The notes under the pieces are model-generated. The model was not told the origin of the DNA. It did not search any database and was given only the letters and a program-made list of their open reading frames with translations. A DNA stretch of 48,248 nucleotides, taken from Rhodospirillales bacterium (GTDB lineage: Bacteria; Pseudomonadota; Alphaproteobacteria; Rhodospirillales; JASLLZ01). Location: NCBI GenBank assembly GCA_030754885.1, contig JASLZL010000085.1, forward strand, positions 1 to 48,248, read 5' to 3'. Within the stretch, counting starts at the first letter, position 1; each line of letters starts with the position of its first letter. Below, in pieces: positions 46,006 to 48,248 of the stretch. The position numbers were made by a program, and so were the translations under genes.

Positions 46006-46011
46006 GACCTT

Positions 46012-47160
46012 ATGGACGAATTCGGCTTGAACCGGTCCGAGATGACGTTGCGCCAGAAGGTGTGGCACATCCACTGGATGTTCGTTTTGCTGCTCTGTGC
46101 GACCGCCGGTATCGGGTTCGCCATGCTGTACTCGGCGGCCGGAGGCAACTTCGATCCGTGGGCGTCGCGCCAAATGATCCGCTTTTCCGCCGGGCTGGCG
46201 ATGTTGGTGGCGGTGGCGGTAATCGATGTTCGCTTGTGGCTGCGTTATGCCTACGCCATTTATTTTCTCGCCCTGGCCCTGCTGACGGCGGTTGAGGTGG
46301 GCGGCAGCGTGGGCATGGGCGCCCAGCGCTGGATTGATCTTGGTGTCATCACCATTCAGCCGTCGGAAGTGATGAAACTGGCCTTGGTGTTGGCGCTCGC
46401 CCGGTTCTTCCACGTTACTCGGATAGAGGATGTAAACCGCTTCGTGTATATGATCCCGCCCCTGGTCATGGTCGTGGCGCCGGCGGCTCTTGTGTTGCGC
46501 CAGCCTGATCTGGGCACGGCGCTGATGCTGATGATGGTCGGCGGCGCCATGTTTTTCGTCGCCGGCATCAGGCTGTGGAAGTTCGCGGCGGTCGGTGTTG
46601 CGGGCTTAGCCTCGGTGCCGGTGGTCTGGCAGTTCCTGCGCGAATACCAACAGCAGCGGGTGCTGACCTTTTTCAATCCGGAAAGCGATCCCCTCGGCGC
46701 CGGATACCACATCATTCAGTCGAAGATCGCGCTCGGCTCCGGCGGCCTCTTTGGGCGCGGCTTTCAGCAGGGCACCCAGAGTAGCCTCAACTTCCTACCC
46801 GAGAAGCAAACCGACTTCATCTTCACCATGTTGGCCGAGGAATGGGGGCTGGTCGGCGGCTTGACTCTGCTCGGCCTTTATCTGCTCTTGCTGGTATACG
46901 GGATCGCTATTTCACTGCGCTGCCGCAACCATTTCGGACGCCTGGTCGGCGTCGGGGTGACCACCACATTCTTTCTCTACGTCTTCATCAATATTGCCAT
47001 GGTGATGGGGCTGATACCGATCGTCGGTGTGCCGCTGCCACTGATCTCGTACGGTGGCACGGCGATGCTGGTGGTGTTGCTCGGCTTTGGGTTGTTGATG
47101 GGGGTCTATGTGCATCGCGATGTTGCCATCGGCCGGCGCGGCGTTGACGAGGAGCCCTAA
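46012..47160 (+). CDS. rodA: Peptidoglycan glycosyltransferase RodA
   Basis: This 382-residue SEDS-family protein has about ten membrane helices. Conserved blocks are AQRWIDLGVITIQPSEVMKLAL in the first half, FFNPESDPLGAGYHIIQSKIALGSGG around the essential extracellular loop aspartate region, and VPLPLISYGGTAML near the C-terminus. It polymerises lipid II together with PBP2. It is the last gene of the cell-elongation block, 6 nt after mrdA. tRNA-Lys follows after 57 nt. Confidence 0.96.
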   Translation: MDEFGLNRSEMTLRQKVWHIHWMFVLLLCATAGIGFAMLYSAAGGNFDPWASRQMIRFSAGLAMLVAVAVIDVRLWLRYAYAIYFLALALLTAVEVGGSVGMGAQRWIDLGVITIQPSEVMKLALVLALARFFHVTRIEDVNRFVYMIPPLVMVVAPAALVLRQPDLGTALMLMMVGGAMFFVAGIRLWKFAAVGVAGLASVPVVWQFLREYQQQRVLTFFNPESDPLGAGYHIIQSKIALGSGGLFGRGFQQGTQSSLNFLPEKQTDFIFTMLAEEWGLVGGLTLLGLYLLLLVYGIAISLRCRNHFGRLVGVGVTTTFFLYVFINIAMVMGLIPIVGVPLPLISYGGTAMLVVLLGFGLLMGVYVHRDVAIGRRGVDEEP

Positions 47161-47217
47161 GAGCCGAAGGACGTATCGACAAAGGTGGAGCGCTTTGCTA
47201 TAGCGTCAACCCGTTGC

Positions 47218-47293
<76 letters not shown>

Positions 47294-47301
47294 ATCTTTT
47301 C

Positions 47302-47338
47302 AAGGGCTTAGCTGGAAACGGCTAGGTCCTTGTTCTTT
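47302..47338 (+). terminator. Probable terminator after tRNA-Lys
   Basis: AAGGGCTTAGC (47302-47312) pairs with GCTAGGTCCTT (47321-47331), 11 bp with two G-U, followed by GTTCTTT. An outer pairing CTTTTCAA / TTGAAAAG brackets it. Confidence 0.65.
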
Positions 47339-47350
47339 GAAAAGCCGTTT

Positions 47351-47386
47351 TGGGTTGCGCTGTGGGTTGCGTTCTGGGTAGCGTTT
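47351..47386 (+). repeat. Three 12-bp direct repeats downstream of tRNA-Lys
   Basis: The units TGGGTTGCGCTG, TGGGTTGCGTTC and TGGGTAGCGTTT follow head to tail. Such short repeats beside a tRNA 3' end are often arm-type integrase/IHF sites or the degenerate 3' end of an integrase gene. No integrase gene is visible within the window. Confidence 0.6.
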
Positions 47387-47479
47387 CTAAGGATTAGGAG
47401 CGGTCTTGTATCTGTTTGTCACTGGTTGTTTCAGGCTGTTCTAGGCACCTAGACCTGAGCGATGGGGCACATCCTCAGC

Positions 47480-47770
47480 CTACCGATTCACCCGCTGCCT
47501 CAATTTAAGTGAAGGACGGAACACGATCACCCTGCGCGGGGAGATCATGACTTCTTCACCAGTCTTCGGATTACGCCCCAAGCGTTTACCCTTGTGGCGC
47601 ACTGTGAAGCTGCCGAAGCTAGTTACCTTGAATGGTTCGCCGTTCACCAAGCTAGCGGAGATCATCTTCAAGACGTCATCTAAAAGTTCCGCACAATCAC
47701 TGCGGGGTAGTCCAACTTCGTTGTGGATGGCTTTTGATAGCTCGGTACGTGTGACGGTCTTCTCGGACAT
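47480..47770 (-). CDS. ihfA: Integration host factor alpha-like protein (HU/IHF family)
   Basis: This 96-residue DNA-bending protein begins KTVTRTELSKAIHNEVG, contains FKVTSFGSFTVRHKGKRLGRNPKTGEE (the beta-arm with the conserved Pro in RNPKTGE), and ends RPSLKLRQRVNR. It matches IhfA more closely than HU. Base composition is distinctly lower in GC than the core genes upstream, and it is separated from usual ihfA neighbours, so it may be an additional copy carried by an element at the adjacent tRNA-Lys. ATG 47770 is chosen because the frame upstream encodes no family sequence. Confidence 0.85.
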   Translation of the reverse strand: MSEKTVTRTELSKAIHNEVGLPRSDCAELLDDVLKMISASLVNGEPFKVTSFGSFTVRHKGKRLGRNPKTGEEVMISPRRVIVFRPSLKLRQRVNR

Positions 47771-47799
47771 CGGCGCCCCCCTGGGTTCAAGCTGGGGGA

Positions 47800-47816
47800 G
47801 AGAACCTACCGTTCTC
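47800..47816. promoter_or_regulatory. Inverted repeat 30 nt upstream of ihfA-like start
   Basis: GAGAAC-ctacc-GTTCTC is symmetric and sits in the 5' leader of the gene. It could be an operator or a translational hairpin. Confidence 0.4.
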
Positions 47817-47861
47817 GGAGATGAGGGACAACACTCTCCAGTTTCGCTCAATGACGTCCGG

Positions 47862-48141
47862 GTCAAGTGGCCCAGCGAACGAAGTGAGTGGCTACTTGAC
47901 GCGGCGGCGGCGACATTTTCACCATGAAATGTTCCCGGACACACTCGTGTCCGGGTCTGAAGACAGCCCTTCTTTTTCTTATGGCTTGTGATCCAACGGC
48001 ACGTTGGCCAGGGGGAGCGTCGAGGAGGATGGAATCCCTCTTGACCATGCGGAGCAATTAAAATGGACGGGGCATTGATTAAGGTTTCTGGTCCAGCGAA
48101 ACGCTGGTCGTGAGGATTGTTAAGGACGGCGGCACGTCCTT
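47862..48141. other. Hairpin-rich non-coding region
   Basis: No gene is supported from 47771 to the window end (478 nt). The stretch holds at least five inverted repeats. They are GTCAAGTGGCC/GGCTACTTGAC (47862-47872, 47890-47900), CCCGGACAC/GTGTCCGGG (47934-47955), CCAACG/CGTTGG (47993-48007), CCAGCG/CGCTGG (48093-48107) and AAGGAC/GTCCTT (48122-48141). The third and fourth have the same geometry and start exactly 100 nt apart. This may be a structured RNA, an att/origin region, or stacked regulatory hairpins. Confidence 0.6.
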
Positions 48142-48248
48142 GACCACCCCCGGTAGTGGGTTGAATGTCGTAGAACCCCCTCCCGTGAAATAAAACCGGC
48201 CCCCAATTGTATGACCTAGGGGCGTAGTCAGATCGGGCATCCCCCTAC

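Noticed and set aside
47350-47386. CRISPR-like reading of the short repeats after tRNA-Lys
   Set aside because: Units are 12 bp, adjacent without spacers and only three in number, so they are simple direct repeats; no CRISPR array or cas gene was seen anywhere.

Overview
The window looks like a high-GC alphaproteobacterial chromosome segment, most likely from the Rhodospirillales. The evidence is a circularly permuted two-piece tmRNA gene, an alpha-type SspB, a 41-residue cysteine-poor L36, the order hflK-hflC-DUF2065-Do protease, and a leuA then mreBCD-mrdA-rodA block. Genes are dense, often coupled by 4-nt overlaps, and almost all are ordinary core or metabolic genes. Species-level assignment is not possible from the sequence alone.

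Left part (1-15.2 kb): a secreted beta-propeller protein, an MFS transporter, and an amine/amino-acid oxidase-like flavoprotein followed by two tandem RidA-type proteins. Next are rpmJ with its own promoter and terminator, the glycolate oxidase operon glcDEF (with a long hairpin between glcD and glcE), a periplasmic TPR protein, a saccharopine-dehydrogenase-like protein with an SDR, a class III nucleotide cyclase split by a frameshift in its HAMP region, and a second glycolate/D-lactate-type FAD oxidase.

Middle (15.2-29.6 kb): a giant AsmA-family envelope protein, a minus-strand group (divergent glyA-like gene, LysE exporter, TfoX N-domain protein, ribbon-helix-helix protein), an ArsR/AHSA1 pair with an evident operator, a Tex30-like hydrolase, class I fumarase, then sspB directly downstream of the tmRNA gene ssrA. 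Divergent from ssrA lie a ThDP-dependent enzyme and thyX, followed by the Fe-S carrier gene mrp on the other strand.

Right part (29.6-48.2 kb): hflKC, DUF2065 and a Do-type protease (membrane quality control); a PfkB kinase coupled to a methyltransferase; a TrpB2-type enzyme; and a small, AT-richer, overlapping gene pair of unknown function that resembles an effector/immunity module. leuA follows a leucine-rich leader peptide and alternative hairpins. The rod-shape operon mreB-mreC-mreD-mrdA-rodA comes next, then tRNA-Lys(CUU). Beyond the tRNA the character changes: short tandem repeats, an IhfA-like gene of lower GC and a non-coding stretch with several hairpins suggest the edge of an integrated element.

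The most notable points are the ssrA-sspB adjacency (tag RNA next to the adaptor that delivers tagged proteins to ClpXP), the effector/immunity-like pair, the leuA attenuation-type leader, the broken or split cyclase, and the tRNA-Lys boundary with its hairpin cluster.
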